Shown here: positions 5,621 through 7,167 of the stretch, piece by piece
Layout of the letters: each line of letters opens with the position of its first letter
Numbering within the stretch: the stretch's first letter is position 1
Origin: Clostridia bacterium
Lineage (GTDB): Bacteria > Bacillota > Clostridia > Oscillospirales > CAG-272
DNA: 7,167 nucleotides
Assembly: GCA_017382615.1 (NCBI GenBank)
Contig: JAFNZX010000117.1
Coordinates: forward strand, 1-7,167
Direction: 5' to 3'
Position numbers and translations under genes: made by a program
Notes under the pieces: generated by a model
Databases searched by the model: none
Told to the model about the DNA's origin: nothing
What the model saw: the letters and a program-made list of their open reading frames with translations, nothing else

Positions 5621-5875
5621 ATGAAACAAACCATCAATTACAAAACCGAGGGCGTTTGCTCCCGTCAGATCAATCTTACCGTCGAGGACGGCGTTATCAC
5701 CGAGGCTGCTTTCGTTGGCGGCTGTCACGGCAACACCCAGGGCGTAGCAGCTCTGGTCATCGGCATGGAGGCCAAGGAAGCCATTCGCCGTTTGCGCGGC
5801 ATTAAGTGCGGCTTTAAGCCCACCTCCTGCCCCGATCAGCTGGCGCAGGCTTTGGAGAAGAATCTGCAGGACTAA
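5621..5875 (+). CDS. TSCPD domain protein (TIGR03905 family)
   Basis: A small protein of 84 residues made only of the TSCPD domain, named after the motif visible near its end (TSCPDQLAQAL, 68-78). Four cysteines lie at the family's conserved places: GVCS (Cys13), GGCHGNTQG (Cys35), IKCG (Cys63) and TSCPD (Cys70). They suggest metal or iron-sulfur binding, as proposed for the related domain at the C-terminus of some B12-dependent ribonucleotide reductases. The biochemical role is not established. ATG 5621 is chosen because AAGGA (5607-5611) lies 9 nt upstream; an in-frame ATG at 5612 touches that ribosome site and cannot use it. The gene sits 29 nt after the prephenate dehydratase-like gene and 33 nt before the phosphohexomutase, so it is probably cotranscribed. 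Confidence 0.9.
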   Translation: MKQTINYKTEGVCSRQINLTVEDGVITEAAFVGGCHGNTQGVAALVIGMEAKEAIRRLRGIKCGFKPTSCPDQLAQALEKNLQD

Positions 5876-5908
5876 TCAAATAAAAACACAAATAAAGGAG
5901 AATGCATC
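5876..5908 (+). promoter_or_regulatory. AT-rich translation leader, copy 2
   Basis: The phosphohexomutase leader repeats the blocks found before the TSCPD gene: TCAAATAAAAA (5876-5886), AAATAAA (5890-5896), AAAGGAG (5894-5900) and AATGCAT (5901-5907), then ATG 5909 with 8-nt spacing. No terminator or clear -35/-10 pair is seen in this gap. Confidence 0.5.
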
Positions 5909-7167
5909 ATGGAACAGTACATGAAGAATTATCTCTGCTGGTTGGAATCCGATCAGCTCAGCGATGCCGAAAAGGCAGAGCTGGCGAGCATCCGCGATGA
6001 CGACGGTGAGATCAGACTGCGCTTTACCTCGTATCTCTCTTTCGGCACGGCAGGCTTGCGCGGCATTATGAAGACCGGCATGAACGCTATGAACGTGCAC
6101 ACCGTGGCTTACGCAACGCAGGGGCTTGCCAACCTGATCATCAAGGAAGGCAGAACCGCAGACGGCGTTGCCATTGCGTACGACAGCCGCAACAATTCCG
6201 CGCTCTTTGCAAAAACCTCCGCGCAGGTGCTGGCAGCATCCGGCATCAAGTCCTATCTCTTTGACGATCTGCGCCCCACCCCCGAGCTGTCCTTCGCCCT
6301 GCGCGAATACGGCTGCGTGGCGGGCATTAACATTACCGCATCTCACAACCCCAAGCAGTACAACGGCTACAAGGCTTACTGGGAGGACGGCGCACAGCTG
6401 CCCCCCGAGCACGCAGATACCGTCAGCGCGGAAATGGAAGCGCTGGATATTTTCAAGGACGTCAAGCTTGCTGACTTTGACAAGGCTGTTGCCCAGGGTT
6501 TGATTGTCATGCTGGGCGAGGAAACCGATGAAAAGTACCTGGCACAGGTTGTCGCACAGGCGGTCAACCCAGACGCGGTCAAGGCGGTTGCCGACGATCT
6601 TGCCATTGTGTACACTCCTCTGCACGGCACGGGTCATAAGCTCGTTCCCGAGGTTATGAAGCGCATTGGTCTTAAGAACCTCTACACCGTTCCCGAGCAG
6701 ATGATCATTGACGGCAACTTCCCCACCGTTCCCAAGCCCAACCCCGAATATCCGCAGGTATTTGAGCTGGGTATCGAGATCGCCAACCGCGTAGGCAGCG
6801 ACCTGATCGTGGCAACCGACCCCGACGCAGACCGCGTGGGCGTCATGACCAGAACGGCTGACGGCTCCTTTAAGACCATTACCGGCAACCAGATGGGTGC
6901 TTTGCTGCTTGACTATATTCTGACCGCATACGAGGAAACCGGCAGCATGCCCGAGCATCCCTACGCTGTCAAGACCATCGTTTCCACCGAGCTTGCCGCT
7001 GCTATTTGCGCGGCGCACAACGTGACCATGCACAACGTGCTGACCGGCTTTAAGTTTATCGGTGAGGTCATCAAGAACTACGAGGCAAAGGGATACGGCT
7101 CGTTCATTCTGGGCTTTGAGGAAAGCTACGGCTACCTTAAGGGCACTTACGCACGCGACAAGGATGC
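5909..7167 (+). CDS. pgcA: Phosphoglucomutase / phospho-sugar mutase (alpha-D-phosphohexomutase), 3' end cut off
   Basis: A cytosolic enzyme that interconverts glucose-1-phosphate and glucose-6-phosphate (or the mannose equivalents) through a phosphoserine, linking glycolysis to nucleotide-sugar, polysaccharide and cell-wall precursor synthesis. The window gives 419 complete codons; PgcA/PGM2-type members are about 560-600 residues, so about a quarter is missing beyond 7167. Visible motifs: FGTAGLRG (45-52); active-site loop TASHNP (143-148) with phosphoserine Ser145, followed by YNGYKAYWEDGAQ; YTPLHGTG (235-242); metal loop DPDADR (304-309); GFKFIGE (380-386); and sugar-binding GFEESYGY (402-409). 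This spacing and the NGYK.Y segment favour the PgcA/PGM2 subfamily over ManB/GlmM. ATG 5909 follows AAAGGAG at 8 nt; ATG 5921 is less likely. The symbol is by subfamily; pgm is an alternative. Confidence 0.95.
   Translation, partial: MEQYMKNYLCWLESDQLSDAEKAELASIRDDDGEIRLRFTSYLSFGTAGLRGIMKTGMNAMNVHTVAYATQGLANLIIKEGRTADGVAIAYDSRNNSALFAKTSAQVLAASGIKSYLFDDLRPTPELSFALREYGCVAGINITASHNPKQYNGYKAYWEDGAQLPPEHADTVSAEMEALDIFKDVKLADFDKAVAQGLIVMLGEETDEKYLAQVVAQAVNPDAVKAVADDLAIVYTPLHGTGHKLVPEVMKRIGLKNLYTVPEQMIIDGNFPTVPKPNPEYPQVFELGIEIANRVGSDLIVATDPDADRVGVMTRTADGSFKTITGNQMGALLLDYILTAYEETGSMPEHPYAVKTIVSTELAAAICAAHNVTMHNVLTGFKFIGEVIKNYEAKGYGSFILGFEESYGYLKGTYARDKD

Noticed and set aside
5876..7033. A 385-codon open frame on the minus strand opposite the phosphohexomutase
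   Set aside because: The plus strand here encodes all catalytic motifs of the alpha-D-phosphohexomutase family; the antisense frame has no known motif and is a shadow.

Overview
The window looks like a chromosomal segment of a Gram-positive anaerobe of class Clostridia, possibly an uncultured gut lineage. The clues are a Bacteroides/Clostridia-type HtpG, a small TSCPD (TIGR03905-type) protein, the MEP-pathway enzyme IspE, strong AGGAG-like ribosome sites, and balanced-GC genes set between very AT-rich leaders. This placement is inferred from gene content only; no rRNA or other marker is present.

Layout. Positions 1-187 hold no gene. They contain a nested inverted-repeat element: two arms of 7-bp tandem repeats (ATGAAKA type) pointing at each other, with three hairpins between them. 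Two of the hairpins have terminator form. Positions 22-179 taken together form one long imperfect palindrome. ispE (183-1064, minus) reads into this element and stops inside its right arm. Its sigma-A-type promoter (1096-1124) overlaps a symmetric dyad at 1102-1139. A second, divergent promoter (1190-1218) drives rightward transcription.

The rightward cluster has five genes with gaps of 24, 0, 29 and 33 nt and no visible internal terminator or strong internal promoter: an AI-2E-family membrane protein (1275-2819), htpG (2844-4679), an unusual protein resembling an eroded chorismate mutase-prephenate dehydratase-ACT 'P-protein' (4680-5591), a TSCPD small cysteine protein (5621-5875), and an alpha-D-phosphohexomutase cut off by the window end (5909 onward). 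It is probably one operon, although the last two genes have a similar AT-rich leader of their own and could be tuned separately.

The genes do not form an obvious pathway: isoprenoid precursor synthesis, membrane permease, chaperone, aromatic-amino-acid-like regulator or pseudoenzyme, putative metal or thiol protein, and hexose-phosphate interconversion. The points most worth following up are the prephenate dehydratase-like protein that seems to lack its whole second lobe while keeping an ACT-like tail, and the roughly 158-bp palindrome built from terminator hairpins and heptamer repeats. I found no convincing sign of a defence system, CRISPR array, prophage or new multi-gene system.
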